A stretch of DNA of 37,452 nt from positions 75,174 to 112,625 of the forward strand of contig JAFTVI010000036.1 of assembly GCA_017465825.1 (NCBI GenBank), read 5' to 3'. Shown one piece after another: positions 1 through 8,350 of this stretch. Below the pieces are notes generated by a model. It saw only the letters and a list, made by a program, of their open reading frames with translations. It did no database searches and was not told the origin of the DNA. The position numbers were made by a program, and so were the translations under genes. The first letter of the stretch is position 1, and each line of letters starts with the position of its first letter. The DNA is from Clostridia bacterium (GTDB taxonomy: Bacteria > Bacillota > Clostridia > Oscillospirales > Acutalibacteraceae).

Positions 1-57
1 TTCTTCGGATTCATACTGATTTACCTTGCATCCGAGTGTATAAATTGCTGCTTTCAT
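1..57 (-). CDS. mtaB: tRNA-t6A37 methylthiotransferase MtaB, N-terminal 19 codons (cut by window edge)
   Basis: The reverse strand encodes MKAAIYTLGCKVNQYESEE and stays open to the window edge. TLGCKVNQYE is the start of the UPF0004 domain of radical-SAM methylthiotransferases, with the first cluster-binding Cys at residue 10. The GCKVNQYE form is typical of MtaB, which turns t6A at tRNA position 37 into ms2t6A; MiaB and RimO differ here. The ATG follows AGGATG at about 9 bases, and a promoter (TTGCTT-17-TATAAT, minus strand) lies just upstream. It is divergent from dacF. The family call rests on 19 residues; the radical-SAM and TRAM domains are outside the window. Confidence 0.8.
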   Translation of the reverse strand, partial: MKAAIYTLGCKVNQYESEE

Positions 58-79
58 TAATTATCACATCCTGTCACCA

Positions 80-108
80 ATTATAAACAACACGGGGACA
101 AAAAGCAA
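80..108 (-). promoter_or_regulatory. Sigma-A promoter for mtaB
   Basis: On the minus strand TTGCTT (108-103) and TATAAT (85-80) are separated by 17 bases. The predicted start of transcription is near 73, giving a leader of about 16 bases that contains only the ribosome binding site. Confidence 0.6.
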
Positions 109-124
109 GTATATTGAAGTAAGC

Positions 125-154
125 TTGGGCATAAAATTTATTACATAATATTAT
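125..154 (+). promoter_or_regulatory. Possible promoter for dacF
   Basis: TTGGGC (125-130) and TATTAT (149-154) are spaced by 18 bases upstream of the AAAGGTG ribosome binding site of dacF. The -35 box matches consensus at only three positions, and the AT-rich stretch offers other -10 choices, so the exact position is uncertain. Confidence 0.3.
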
Positions 155-170
155 ATAAAGGTGTGTTATA

Positions 171-1394
171 ATGAAAAGAACGGTTACAATTTTTATTACA
201 TTGTGTTTTTTATTGAATTTCACTCTGACCGCATTTGCGACCAATATTTCAGTTGCGGAAGAAATTGCGTATACTCAATCGCCCGAAATTTCAGACGATA
301 TAATTGATGTTGCGGCAGTTTCAGCTGATGTGCAGATTGAAACATACGCCAAAGCAGTTGTACTTATGGAGAAATCCACAGGTAAGGTGCTTTACGCTGA
401 AAATGAAAACGAACAGCTCTATCCTGCATCGGTTACAAAGATTATGACTATTCTGCTTGTTTGTGAAGCCATAGATTCGGGCAGAATAAAACTGTCCGAC
501 GAAATAACCTGTACCGCAACTGCCGCATCAAAGGGCGGTTCACAGATATGGCTTGAACAGGGAGAAATTATGACCGTTGAGGAACTGCTTAAAGCTACTT
601 GTATCTACAGCGCAAACGATGCCTGCACACTGTTGGGTGAATATTTAAGCGGAAGTGAAGAAGCCTTTGTTACCGAAATGAATAAAAAGGCTGAACAGCT
701 GGGAATGACAAATACTCATTTTGATAATTGCTCAGGTCTTGACGATACAACCGAAACACATCTGACTACCGCATACGATATAGCGTTAATGGCAAGGGAG
801 CTTATGGCAAATCACGATTTTATCAAGCAATATACTACGGTATGGATGGATTCTCTGCGTGACGGCGAAACTCAGCTTGTCAATACAAATAAGCTTATAC
901 GTTATTATGACGGAATCACAGGACTGAAAACGGGAACCACCGAAAAAGCCGGTTGCTGTATCTGTGCAACGGCTGAAAGAGATTCAATGGAGCTTATAGC
1001 GGTTGTTTTAGGCAGTGATAACAGTAATGACCGCTTTACCTCAGCGCAGAATCTTCTCAATTGGGGCTTTGCAAACTATAAAATCGTTCAGCCTGTTTTT
1101 GATTCATCATTGGTGTGGGATTTGAAAGTCACCCACGGCAAAGAGGAAAACGTGGCACTCGTTATTCCGTCTTTATCGGCACTGCTTGTGAACAAAAACA
1201 ATAATAATGAAATAAATATCAGAATTGACCTTCCCGAAAGTGTGGAGGCACCCGTTGATGAAGGAGCGCAGGTCGGAAAGGTGAAAGTTTATCTCGGAGA
1301 AGAGGTAGTCAGTGAATATGATATAACTACAGCATCCGCGGTTGAAAAAATAAATTTCTTTACGGCTTTTTATAAGCTGCTGACCTGTTTTTGA
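171..1394 (+). CDS. dacF: D-alanyl-D-alanine carboxypeptidase, DacF/PBP5-type (peptidase S11)
   Basis: This exported low-molecular-weight penicillin-binding protein removes the terminal D-Ala from peptidoglycan pentapeptides. Residues 1-23 form a signal peptide ending AFA. The three active-site motifs are intact and ordered: SVTK with nucleophile Ser87 and Lys90, SAN at 147-149, and KTG at 253-255. A PBP5-like C-terminal beta domain follows at about 295-375. The last 20 residues (KINFFTAFYKLLTCF and upstream) form a short hydrophobic/amphipathic tail, as expected of the membrane anchor in this family. The length of 407 residues is normal. AAAGGTG sits just upstream of the ATG. DacF is the symbol used for such Firmicutes paralogues; DacA or DacB cannot be excluded. 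Confidence 0.9.
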   Translation: MKRTVTIFITLCFLLNFTLTAFATNISVAEEIAYTQSPEISDDIIDVAAVSADVQIETYAKAVVLMEKSTGKVLYAENENEQLYPASVTKIMTILLVCEAIDSGRIKLSDEITCTATAASKGGSQIWLEQGEIMTVEELLKATCIYSANDACTLLGEYLSGSEEAFVTEMNKKAEQLGMTNTHFDNCSGLDDTTETHLTTAYDIALMARELMANHDFIKQYTTVWMDSLRDGETQLVNTNKLIRYYDGITGLKTGTTEKAGCCICATAERDSMELIAVVLGSDNSNDRFTSAQNLLNWGFANYKIVQPVFDSSLVWDLKVTHGKEENVALVIPSLSALLVNKNNNNEINIRIDLPESVEAPVDEGAQVGKVKVYLGEEVVSEYDITTASAVEKINFFTAFYKLLTCF

Positions 1395-1434
1395 TGGAAA
1401 ATAAAAAAAATATATAAGAATGTCCAAATTTCTA

Positions 1435-1463
1435 TTGAAAAATTTTAAAGTCTATAGTATAAT
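1435..1463 (+). promoter_or_regulatory. Sigma-A promoter for pgi
   Basis: TTGAAA (1435-1440), 17-base spacer, perfect TATAAT (1458-1463). It lies in the 102-base gap after dacF, in which I see no hairpin terminator. Confidence 0.75.
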
Positions 1464-1496
1464 AAACCAAATTAATTATTTTGCGAGGCATACACA

Positions 1497-2843
1497 ATGG
1501 CGATTAAACTCAATTGTAAGTATCTCTCATCATTCGTCAGCGAAGCAGATATTGCAGCTGTTGAAGGTGAAGTAAAGGATGCTTATGAAAAACTCTATTC
1601 AAAAAAAGCAACTGCCGCAGGTAATGATTTTCACGGTTGGCTCAATCTTCCCGAAAATTACGACAAGGAAGAATTTGCCCGCATCAAAGCCGCAGCAGAA
1701 AAAATAAATAAAGATTCCGACGTACTTGTTGTTATCGGTATCGGAGGTTCATACCTCGGCGCAAGAGCCGCAATCGAATTCTGTAAATCCAAAAATTACA
1801 ATGTTATTGCTAAAGATACACCCAAAATATTCTTTGTAGGTAATTCTTTAAGTCCCACAGAGATTTCCGAAGTTCTTGCTATCTGCAAAAACTGTGATTT
1901 TTCTGTTAACGTTATTTCAAAATCAGGCACTACCACAGAGCCTGCAGTTGCATTCAGACTTTTCAAGGCGCTCCTTGTAGAAAAATACGGCGAAAAAGAA
2001 GCCGCAGGCAGAATTTATGCCACTACCGATAAGGTAAAAGGTACACTCAAAGAAATGGCAGACAGCGAAGGCTATCAGACATTCGTTGTACCCGATGACG
2101 TAGGCGGCAGATTCTCCGTTCTTACAGCGGTAGGTCTTCTTCCCATCGCAGTCGCAGGCGTAGATATTGATGCCCTTATGAAAGGCGCATTCGATTCTAT
2201 GAAAAAGTGCGAAAATGCAGACGTTCTTTCAAACGACTGCTGTAAATACGCCGCAATCAGAAACATTCTTTTAAGAAAAGGCAAGAATGTTGAAATGATG
2301 GTAAGCTATGAACCCGATTACACAATGATGAATGAATGGTTCAAACAGCTTTACGGCGAAAGCGAAGGCAAAAATAACAAGGGTATCTTCCCGTCCTCTG
2401 CAATTTACTCAACCGATCTTCATTCGCTCGGTCAGTATGTTCAGGAGGGACAGCGTCAGTTATTTGAAACAGTCGTTATCTTTAACGAGCCAAAGTGCGA
2501 TATCGTTATAGATAAAGACGAAAACAACAGCGACGGTCTTAACTTTATTGCAGGCAAGACAATGTCGTACGTTAACTCCAAGGCTTTTGAGGGTACAATT
2601 CTCGCTCATACAGACGGCGATGTTCCCAATATCGTTCTTGAAGTTGACAAAATGGATGAATATAATTTAGGTTATCTGATATATTTTCTTGAAAAGGCTT
2701 GTGCAGTTTCAGGCTATATGCTGGGTGTAAATCCCTTTGATCAGCCGGGAGTTGAAAGCTATAAGAAAAATATGTTTGCATTGCTGGGTAAACCCGGTTA
2801 TGAGGAGCTTGCTGACAGTCTTAAAAAGAGAATTGACGGTTAA
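1497..2843 (+). CDS. pgi: Glucose-6-phosphate isomerase
   Basis: Cytoplasmic enzyme of glycolysis and gluconeogenesis that interconverts glucose-6-phosphate and fructose-6-phosphate. At 448 residues it is the short bacterial form. The first SIS domain shows [10 protein letters not shown] (81-90) and the phosphate-binding [10 protein letters not shown] (141-150). The family signature DVGGRFSVL is at 201-209. Catalytic candidates are Glu288/Glu290 in YGESEGKN, His309 in STDLHSLG, and the lysine of the C-terminal signature [15 protein letters not shown]. The ATG is 8 bases after GCGAGG. It has its own promoter and probably carries the small P-loop gene 30 bases downstream. Confidence 0.97.
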   Translation: MAIKLNCKYLSSFVSEADIAAVEGEVKDAYEKLYSKKATAAGNDFHGWLNLPENYDKEEFARIKAAAEKINKDSDVLVVIGIGGSYLGARAAIEFCKSKNYNVIAKDTPKIFFVGNSLSPTEISEVLAICKNCDFSVNVISKSGTTTEPAVAFRLFKALLVEKYGEKEAAGRIYATTDKVKGTLKEMADSEGYQTFVVPDDVGGRFSVLTAVGLLPIAVAGVDIDALMKGAFDSMKKCENADVLSNDCCKYAAIRNILLRKGKNVEMMVSYEPDYTMMNEWFKQLYGESEGKNNKGIFPSSAIYSTDLHSLGQYVQEGQRQLFETVVIFNEPKCDIVIDKDENNSDGLNFIAGKTMSYVNSKAFEGTILAHTDGDVPNIVLEVDKMDEYNLGYLIYFLEKACAVSGYMLGVNPFDQPGVESYKKNMFALLGKPGYEELADSLKKRIDG

Positions 2844-2873
2844 CCGTTATTATAAAGTAAAGGAGAAATACAA

Positions 2874-3290
2874 ATGATTACATTACTTACCGGAACAAAA
2901 GGAAGCGGCAAAACAAAGAAGCTCTTAGCTCTTATTGATGATGCTTACAAGGCATCTCAGGGCCACGTTATCTGTGTTGAGCAGAAGGATGCTCTCAGAT
3001 ACGATGTAAAGCCCAGTGTAAGACTTGTTTCTGCAGACCATTATGCAGTAAGCGGCTTTGATGCATTCTACGGTTTGCTTGCAGGACTTTGCGCAGGTGA
3101 TCACGATATTACAGATATTCTTGTTGATGCAACACTTCGTATAGGCTCAAGAGATTACGAGGAGCTTGCAGATTTCCTTACAAAGGTCAATGCTCTTTCT
3201 GCAGATGCAGACGTTAAGTTTACATTTACAGTTTCAACAGAAACAGAAAATATCCCTGAAAGAGTTCTCGCATTCTGTGAACTTAAGTGA
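2874..3290 (+). CDS. Small P-loop NTP-binding protein of unknown role
   Basis: A protein of 138 residues starting directly with a beta strand and a Walker A loop, GTKGSGKT (7-14). A strand at about 101-104 (DILVDATLRI) is in the right place for a Walker B but lacks the usual acidic pair. Together with its small size this suggests a compact or degenerate P-loop kinase/ATPase fold. There is no signal peptide or membrane segment, so it is probably cytoplasmic. AAAGGAG precedes the ATG at about 9 bases. It lies 30 bases after pgi with no terminator between, so the two are probably co-transcribed. I do not recognise a named family and assign no function. Confidence 0.75.
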   Translation: MITLLTGTKGSGKTKKLLALIDDAYKASQGHVICVEQKDALRYDVKPSVRLVSADHYAVSGFDAFYGLLAGLCAGDHDITDILVDATLRIGSRDYEELADFLTKVNALSADADVKFTFTVSTETENIPERVLAFCELK

Positions 3291-3341
3291 TTTAATTACT
3301 AAAAAATCCTGTTTTGCGGTAAAAAATTTCTCAAAAAGTTA

Positions 3342-3370
3342 TTGACAAAACCGTAAAATGAATATATAAT
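3342..3370 (+). promoter_or_regulatory. Perfect-consensus sigma-A promoter for yceD-rpmF
   Basis: TTGACA (3342-3347), 17 bases, TATAAT (3365-3370): every consensus position matches. Such strength fits a ribosomal protein operon. Confidence 0.88.
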
Positions 3371-3402
3371 ATACCCTGTTCGTATTTTGGAGGACTTTGC
3401 AA

Positions 3403-3882
3403 ATGAATATTGAACTTCGTCGCTTTTTTGAAGACGACGGCACACTTGATATTGACTATCAGTTTACAAGTGAGGATGAACTTTTTGCTTCTCCCGTTAC
3501 TGTAAAAGGTCGAATCAAAAGTGCCAACAGCATAGTAGCGTTAAACGCTGATGTTGAATGTTCAGTTTCCGTTCAGTGTGCAAAGTGTGCCAAGGATATA
3601 GTCAAAAAGCTCAGCGTACCAATGGAGCATCTGCTTGTTTCTCAGCTTAATGATGAAGATAATGACGATTTCATTTTAGTTGAGAATATGGTGCTTAATC
3701 TTGACGAACTTGTGCTTGAGGATGTTTATCTTTCTCTCCCTGCAAGGTTTTTGTGCAAGGATGCCTGTAAAGGCTTGTGTCCCTATTGCGGAACAGACCT
3801 AAACGAAGGTACCTGTAACTGCAAAAAGCCTGTTGACCCAAGGCTTGCGGCGTTACAACAGCTTTTGGACAGTAATGAATAA
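3403..3882 (+). CDS. yceD: YceD/DUF177 family protein, probable partner in 23S rRNA and L32 biogenesis
   Basis: A protein of 159 residues of the DUF177/YceD family, which almost always precedes rpmF, as here. Bacterial and chloroplast homologues are linked to 23S rRNA accumulation. Cysteines occur as CAKC (59-62) and as a C-terminal cluster Cys118, Cys122, Cys126, Cys129, Cys138 and Cys140, arranged like zinc ligands. The tail DPRLAALQQLL is typical of the family. An upstream in-frame TTG at 3397 lies only 3 bases from GGAGG, whereas this ATG is 9 bases away, so the ATG is chosen. A perfect promoter lies 33 bases upstream, and rpmF follows after 28 bases. Confidence 0.9.
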   Translation: MNIELRRFFEDDGTLDIDYQFTSEDELFASPVTVKGRIKSANSIVALNADVECSVSVQCAKCAKDIVKKLSVPMEHLLVSQLNDEDNDDFILVENMVLNLDELVLEDVYLSLPARFLCKDACKGLCPYCGTDLNEGTCNCKKPVDPRLAALQQLLDSNE

Positions 3883-3910
3883 GAGTGTAAATTATTAGGA
3901 GGTTTTTATA

Positions 3911-4093
3911 ATGGCAGTACCTGCAAGAAGAGTTTCCCGTGCAAGAAGAGATAAGAGACGTTCAAGCGTTTGGAAGATGGAGGCACCCTCTCTCCAGAAG
4001 TGCGCTCAGTGCGGTGAATACAAAGAAACACATAAAGTATGCGCTAACTGTGGCTACTACAACGGCAGACAGGTTATCAGCGTAGAGGAATAA
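3911..4093 (+). CDS. rpmF: 50S ribosomal protein L32
   Basis: A basic protein of 60 residues beginning MAVPARRVSRARRDKRRS, the L32 N-terminus. CAQC (31-34) and CANC (44-47) form the zinc-binding (C+) version of the protein. Strong AGGAGG ribosome binding site. It is the last gene of the yceD-rpmF unit and is followed by a hairpin with a short T run. Confidence 0.98.
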   Translation: MAVPARRVSRARRDKRRSSVWKMEAPSLQKCAQCGEYKETHKVCANCGYYNGRQVISVEE

Positions 4094-4113
4094 TTAGTTT
4101 ATTTCTGACATTT

Positions 4114-4142
4114 AAGGCGGAGAAATCATTCCCCGCCTTTTT
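4114..4142 (+). terminator. Rho-independent terminator after rpmF
   Basis: AAGGCGG (4114-4120) pairs with CCGCCTT (4133-4139); a further GAA/TTC inside extends the stem past one mismatch. A run of five T (4138-4142) follows. The short T run suggests only moderate strength, so some read-through into der is possible. Confidence 0.7.
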
Positions 4143-4189
4143 AGTGTTGTATTAAAGTACAATAACACGTAGAAAGGAGTTGCGGATAT

Positions 4190-5512
4190 ATGGAAAAACC
4201 AATCGTTGCAATAGTCGGCAGACCGAATGTCGGTAAGTCCACGCTTTTCAATAAGCTCTGCGGTCAGCGACTTGCTATTGTTGATGATACTCCCGGTGTT
4301 ACAAGGGACAGGCTTTATGCGGACTGTGAATGGCTCGGAAAAAGCTTCCTGCTCGTTGATACAGGCGGTATTGAGCCTTATTCCGATGATATTATTCTGT
4401 CACAGATGAGGCGTCAGGCTCAGATTGCAATTGACAGCGCAGACGTTATAATTTTTGTTACAGATATAAAAACGGGTGTGGTTGCAACCGATGCTGAAGT
4501 TGCGACAATGCTTTTAAAAAGCGGCAAACCGATTGTTCTTTGTGTAAACAAGTGCGATTCTATAGGAGCTCCGCCCGTTGAGATCTACGAGTTCTATAAT
4601 CTCGGTCTTGGTGACCCGATAGGCGTTTCCGCGGCACACGGTCACGGTACAGGTGACCTTCTCGATGAGGTTTATAAATATATAGGTGAAACTGTAACAG
4701 AAGAGAATGAGGATGACTCTATCAAGGTTGCAATTATCGGCAAACCCAATGTAGGCAAATCATCTCTTGTTAACGCTATCTGCGGTGAGGAAAGAGTAAT
4801 CGTTTCAAATATTGCGGGCACAACCCGTGATGCAACCGATACTGCAGTTGAGAATCAATACGGTAAATTCCTGCTTATTGATACTGCAGGTCTGCGCAGA
4901 AAATCCAAAGTAGACGACACTATTGAAAAATACAGCGTTATGCGTGCTATTATGGCGGTTCAGAGGTCAAATGTGTGCGTTATTATGATTGATGCTACAG
5001 AAGGCTTTACCGAGCAGGATTCCAAAATAGCCGGCATTGCCCACGAAGAGGGTAAAGGCTGTATTATTGTTGTAAATAAATGGGATGCTGTTGAAAAAGA
5101 CGGTAAGACAATGGATGCATACCGCAAAAAGCTGATGAATGATTTTTCATTTATGTCCTACGCTCCCATTATATTCATTTCTGCAAAAACAGGTCTCAGA
5201 ATCAATAAGCTGTTTGAGCTTATCAATGCTGTTGATGCGCAGAATGCTATGCGTATCAGAACCGGCAGACTTAATGAAATTCTTGCGGATGCCCAGACAA
5301 GAGTTCAGCCGCCTACAGATAAGGGTAAGCGACTTAAGATTTATTATATGACACAGCCTTCTACAAGACCGCCCACATTTGTGTGCTTTGTCAATAACAA
5401 AGAGTTGTTCCATTACAGCTATCAGCGTTATATTGATAACCGAATCCGTGAGGTTTTCGGTCTTGAAGGTACACCTACACGCTACATCATCCGTGAGCGC
5501 GGCGAAAAATAA
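4190..5512 (+). CDS. der: Ribosome biogenesis GTPase Der (EngA)
   Basis: Double-GTPase required for assembly of the 50S subunit. The first G domain has GRPNVGKS (10-17), DTPGVTRD, DTGG and NKCD (120-123). The second has GKPNVGKS (184-191), AGTTRDATD, DTAG and NKWD (296-299). A KH-like domain follows from about 350 (KRLKIYYMTQPSTRPPTFV). The length of 440 residues is normal. AGAAAGGAG lies 10 bases before the ATG. It sits alone between the rpmF terminator and a bidirectional terminator shared with the converging hydrolase gene. Confidence 0.98.
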   Translation: MEKPIVAIVGRPNVGKSTLFNKLCGQRLAIVDDTPGVTRDRLYADCEWLGKSFLLVDTGGIEPYSDDIILSQMRRQAQIAIDSADVIIFVTDIKTGVVATDAEVATMLLKSGKPIVLCVNKCDSIGAPPVEIYEFYNLGLGDPIGVSAAHGHGTGDLLDEVYKYIGETVTEENEDDSIKVAIIGKPNVGKSSLVNAICGEERVIVSNIAGTTRDATDTAVENQYGKFLLIDTAGLRRKSKVDDTIEKYSVMRAIMAVQRSNVCVIMIDATEGFTEQDSKIAGIAHEEGKGCIIVVNKWDAVEKDGKTMDAYRKKLMNDFSFMSYAPIIFISAKTGLRINKLFELINAVDAQNAMRIRTGRLNEILADAQTRVQPPTDKGKRLKIYYMTQPSTRPPTFVCFVNNKELFHYSYQRYIDNRIREVFGLEGTPTRYIIRERGEK

Positions 5513-5521
5513 ATAATTAAA

Positions 5522-5562
5522 ACAGAGATAAGCGTTAAAATGCCTATCTCTGTTGTTTTTTT
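5522..5562. terminator. Bidirectional terminator between der and the hydrolase gene
   Basis: ACAGAGATA (5522-5530) pairs with TATCTCTGT (5545-5553). On the plus strand it is followed by seven T (5556-5562), on the minus strand by TTTTAATTATTT. It can therefore serve both converging genes; the plus-strand T run overlaps the stop codon of the hydrolase. Confidence 0.85.
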
Positions 5563-6499
5563 ATGCGATTACTGTTTCTTTTTCTGCAAACAGACTTTCG
5601 ATAAATTTCATACTGTTTTCAAGGCATTGCATTGAAATGTCCTTTTTCATTGAAAGGTGAAAGCAATGTCCGTTTGATAATCCCTCTGCATAAAATGTGG
5701 AAACCTTAGGACAGTATTTCATAAGCTTTTCAGCCATAGGTCTGCCCTGATTGGTGCAGATCATATCCGAATCCGACCAGGAAATGAAAGTTGGGCACCA
5801 TTTCTCATTAACAAAATCAATCGGAGACATATAATCATAATATTTGTAATCCTTGATGTCGCTCATATCTTCTTTGAGGTCGTAACCGACAAGCAGGGAA
5901 GCCAATTCGGGAATTATTCCCATTGGCATAACAACTGACATCATAGTAACCATATCGTACGGTCCGCTGTGCAGCAGAAGCGCGGCAATATCAACATTTA
6001 CAGGCTTTGCTTTGGTTTTTTCGCAAAGTATGGGGTTTGATTTTATTGCCATAATCTGCGACGCCAGATAAGCACCCGATGAATCACCGGTAACAACGAT
6101 TTTATTTAAATCAATGCTGTATTCCTCAGCAAGCTTTTCTACGTAATTAACCGCGTCAACAACATCATTAAGACAACCGAATATGTCAACAGCAGGCGGT
6201 AAACGGTGGTTAATGTTGAATACATAATTATCCTTGCTTGCGTAGTATTCACACAGGGTTTTTCTGTAACGCTTGTCACCCATAACGAATCCGCCGCCGT
6301 GAATATTGACAATAATGGGATGCTTTTTGCCGTCTTTAAGTATCAAAGGATTGAAATACAAGTCACCGCAGGTAAGAGCTTTGTCCTCATTGTTAAAAGG
6401 AATATCCCTGATACAGTAAATGTTGTCATAGTTAAAGGGATTCTGGGATTTTTCACAAACAACATCTATTGCTTTAAATATTAATTGCGATTTTTTCAT
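5561..6499 (-). CDS. Alpha/beta hydrolase, hormone-sensitive-lipase type esterase
   Basis: A cytoplasmic carboxylesterase-like enzyme of 312 residues without signal peptide. It has the HSL-family oxyanion motif HGGG (67-70) and the nucleophile elbow GDSSG (138-142), where Ser140 would attack the ester. The likely acid is Asp243 or Asp245 in WSDSD, and the base His278 in NGHCFH. The natural substrate cannot be read from sequence; small acyl or acetyl esters are usual. A strong AGGGGGC precedes the ATG. It is the last gene of a minus-strand unit, separated from the PPOX gene by 79 bases holding a 9-base direct repeat, so it may also have its own control. Confidence 0.88.
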   Translation of the reverse strand: MKKSQLIFKAIDVVCEKSQNPFNYDNIYCIRDIPFNNEDKALTCGDLYFNPLILKDGKKHPIIVNIHGGGFVMGDKRYRKTLCEYYASKDNYVFNINHRLPPAVDIFGCLNDVVDAVNYVEKLAEEYSIDLNKIVVTGDSSGAYLASQIMAIKSNPILCEKTKAKPVNVDIAALLLHSGPYDMVTMMSVVMPMGIIPELASLLVGYDLKEDMSDIKDYKYYDYMSPIDFVNEKWCPTFISWSDSDMICTNQGRPMAEKLMKYCPKVSTFYAEGLSNGHCFHLSMKKDISMQCLENSMKFIESLFAEKETVIA

Positions 6500-6544
6500 A
6501 ATATAGCCCCCTTAAAATGATTTTAACATATACATATTTGAAAA

Positions 6545-6564
6545 TGTGTTGTATCTGTGTTGTA
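6545..6564. repeat. Direct repeat of TGTGTTGTA, 11-base period
   Basis: TGTGTTGTA occurs at 6545-6553 and again at 6556-6564, one helical turn apart, in the short gap upstream of the esterase gene. Such spacing is compatible with a protein-binding site; it could also be chance. Confidence 0.35.
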
Positions 6565-6578
6565 AAATAATGAATTTT

Positions 6579-7058
6579 TTATGAATTCATAAGCTCTTTT
6601 GCCTGCTTACCCGTCATATGCTCAATATCTATTCTTACAATGTGAAAATTATCAAAGCTCTCTGCAACAACCTCATCCGTATTTGTCTGGTGCGGAGAAT
6701 ACTTTTTTGCAAGCAGAGTAATGGCTTTATGTTTTTCATCGTTTGATTTAATTATATGAGCTTTGCCAAACAAAATAACACTTTTGTAAAGAGCTGTGAA
6801 TTCCTCGGGATAGATTTTATCCTGAGATATTACACAAAATGAAACTTTTTCGTTTCTTTCAATGGCATCAGTCTTATGACCTGTAAGAGCACAGTGGAAA
6901 TATATCTTTCCGTTATCGTATACAAAACTCAGAGGAACTGCATATGGGTAATTATCATCACCGGCTACTGCAAGCACGCCCGATGTGGAATTGTTTAATA
7001 TATCAATACACTCATTTTCAGTTAGCTGCTGTGCATTTCTTCTCATTTCACGGAACAT
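6579..7058 (-). CDS. Pyridoxamine 5'-phosphate oxidase-like flavin-binding protein (NimA-type)
   Basis: A protein of 159 residues with the split-barrel fold of the PPOX/NimA group. It begins MFREMRRNAQQLTENECIDIL, as such Firmicutes proteins do, and has the core strand pattern GVLAVAGDDNYPYAVPLSFVYDNGKIYFHCA followed by GHKTDAIERNEKVSF, which lines the flavin phosphate site in the family. Members are flavin- or haem-binding reductases, some acting on nitroimidazoles; the physiological substrate is usually unknown. GAGGTGAT overlaps the end of the upstream acetyltransferase, whose stop is 9 bases away, so the two are probably translated from one message. Confidence 0.85.
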   Translation of the reverse strand: MFREMRRNAQQLTENECIDILNNSTSGVLAVAGDDNYPYAVPLSFVYDNGKIYFHCALTGHKTDAIERNEKVSFCVISQDKIYPEEFTALYKSVILFGKAHIIKSNDEKHKAITLLAKKYSPHQTNTDEVVAESFDNFHIVRIDIEHMTGKQAKELMNS

Positions 7059-7067
7059 AATATCACC

Positions 7068-8231
7068 TCATACAGTATCGGAAGGTGCAACATAAATGGG
7101 AAGCGGGAACCAAGATGCACAGGCGGCAGGGAGTTCATTTCTTCTGTCGGAATAAAGACCTGCCACAAGACGCATTGCGTCGAGATGTTTCAGTGCAAGG
7201 TCAGGCTTTTCATCTGTTTCACATACGGTAACATTATTATCCTTAACAGTAATTTTAATCTGCTCGTGGAGCTTGTTGCCCTCGATGAAAAGCACACATT
7301 CGCCGTCATTAAGCTTGTTGAATTTTGATTTGAGCTTTAAAAATGCTCTTATTACGTTCTCATAGCACATAATATTGTACATTTCGGAATGTATAATATT
7401 ATAATTTTCGCAGTTGAGTCCGAGGAATTTGCAAAGCTGAATTTCAAAGGGGGCGGCTGAAATTTTAAACTGCTTTTTACCGCAGATTTCAAGTGCGCTT
7501 ATAACAATATCCTCAATATCTTCCGCATTGACAAAGCCGAGCTCAAATGTACAGTCCGTTTCCTTGTTGAAAACGTACCAACCCTTGAATTCGACACCGT
7601 CAAATACAGCATAGGGATTAGCATTCCAGGTCTTTAATATGTCGTACATTGTGTCTGTTGTTCTTTCAGCTTTGAAAATTCTGCTGTTATAGATTTCCGT
7701 GATTTTTTCAAGGATATCCTTGTCTGTTTTTTCTATAAGTTTTGCGGTAAATTTTGATTTTTTATCACAAAAGAACTTTCTTCTGACATTTTCCTGTCCG
7801 TATGTGAATTCATATTTTGCACCGCCGTGTTCAAAGCCGTAATGAGCATAACGCTGTCTTGCTCCGCCGAGCATTGCTATATCTGCCATACTTTGCTTGA
7901 TTTCATCCATAGCAAGTGCCATACAGAATTTCATATAACCCTCACCCTGATAATCGGGGTGAGTGGCAACATTGCCGATTCCTGCAGTCTTGAGCTTTTC
8001 ATCACCGACGAAAAATGAACCGTAGTATACACCTACAGCCGCTCTCATTTCGCCGTTTACATCAAGAATTATGTTATTCTGTGCAGGATGATATTCATCG
8101 TTATAAAGCTTGGGTATAAGAGTTTCAAATTTTTCTTCATCAGTTGTAAAACCGAAGGTTTTATTCAAAAGCGCCATTAATTCCTCTTTTTGCGAATCAT
8201 TGCCGTGACGCATATGTAAGTAATCTGACAT
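7068..8231 (-). CDS. Eis-like GNAT N-acetyltransferase with SCP2-like C-terminal domain
   Basis: A protein of 387 residues. Residues 1-150 carry a GNAT domain with the acetyl-CoA loop GIGNVATHPDYQGEGYM (84-100). A second GNAT-like half follows, and from about 285 a domain like sterol carrier protein 2 (DGECVLFIEGNKLHEQIKITVKDNNVTV). This order is that of the Eis family, whose members acetylate amines such as aminoglycosides or polyamines; the substrate here is unknown. An in-frame ATG 15 codons upstream lacks a ribosome binding site, while AGGAGAG precedes this ATG, so the shorter form is chosen. It is first in a three-gene unit and divergent from ruvC. Confidence 0.87.
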   Translation of the reverse strand: MSDYLHMRHGNDSQKEELMALLNKTFGFTTDEEKFETLIPKLYNDEYHPAQNNIILDVNGEMRAAVGVYYGSFFVGDEKLKTAGIGNVATHPDYQGEGYMKFCMALAMDEIKQSMADIAMLGGARQRYAHYGFEHGGAKYEFTYGQENVRRKFFCDKKSKFTAKLIEKTDKDILEKITEIYNSRIFKAERTTDTMYDILKTWNANPYAVFDGVEFKGWYVFNKETDCTFELGFVNAEDIEDIVISALEICGKKQFKISAAPFEIQLCKFLGLNCENYNIIHSEMYNIMCYENVIRAFLKLKSKFNKLNDGECVLFIEGNKLHEQIKITVKDNNVTVCETDEKPDLALKHLDAMRLVAGLYSDRRNELPAACASWFPLPIYVAPSDTV

Positions 8232-8262
8232 ATTCAATCTCTCCTGAATTTTATATAACAGA

Positions 8263-8291
8263 ATGATATCATACAATCATAAAAAAATCAA
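8263..8291 (-). promoter_or_regulatory. Promoter for the acetyltransferase-PPOX-esterase unit
   Basis: On the minus strand TTGATT (8291-8286) and TATCAT (8268-8263) are 17 bases apart, with an extended -10 TGA. The -10 lies inside the perfect palindrome ATGATATCAT (8263-8272). Confidence 0.6.
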
Positions 8292-8321
8292 TAAATAAAA
8301 TATTTAAAATAGAGAATTGAC

Positions 8322-8350
8322 TTGCTAAATCGGTACGGTTGTGCTATACT
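8322..8350 (+). promoter_or_regulatory. Extended -10 promoter for the ruvCAB run
   Basis: TTGCTA (8322-8327), 17 bases, TATACT (8345-8350) with TGC directly before it (extended -10). A better -35 match, TTGACT, at 8317 would leave a 22-base spacer and is less likely. Confidence 0.65.

Noticed and set aside
8263-8272. Perfect palindrome ATGATATCAT as a stand-alone operator
   Set aside because: Ten bases in an AT-rich promoter can arise by chance, and part is the -10 box itself. It is mentioned with the promoter only.
8317-8350. TTGACT as the -35 box for ruvC
   Set aside because: The spacer to TATACT would be 22 bases. TTGCTA with a 17-base spacer and an extended -10 is a better pair.
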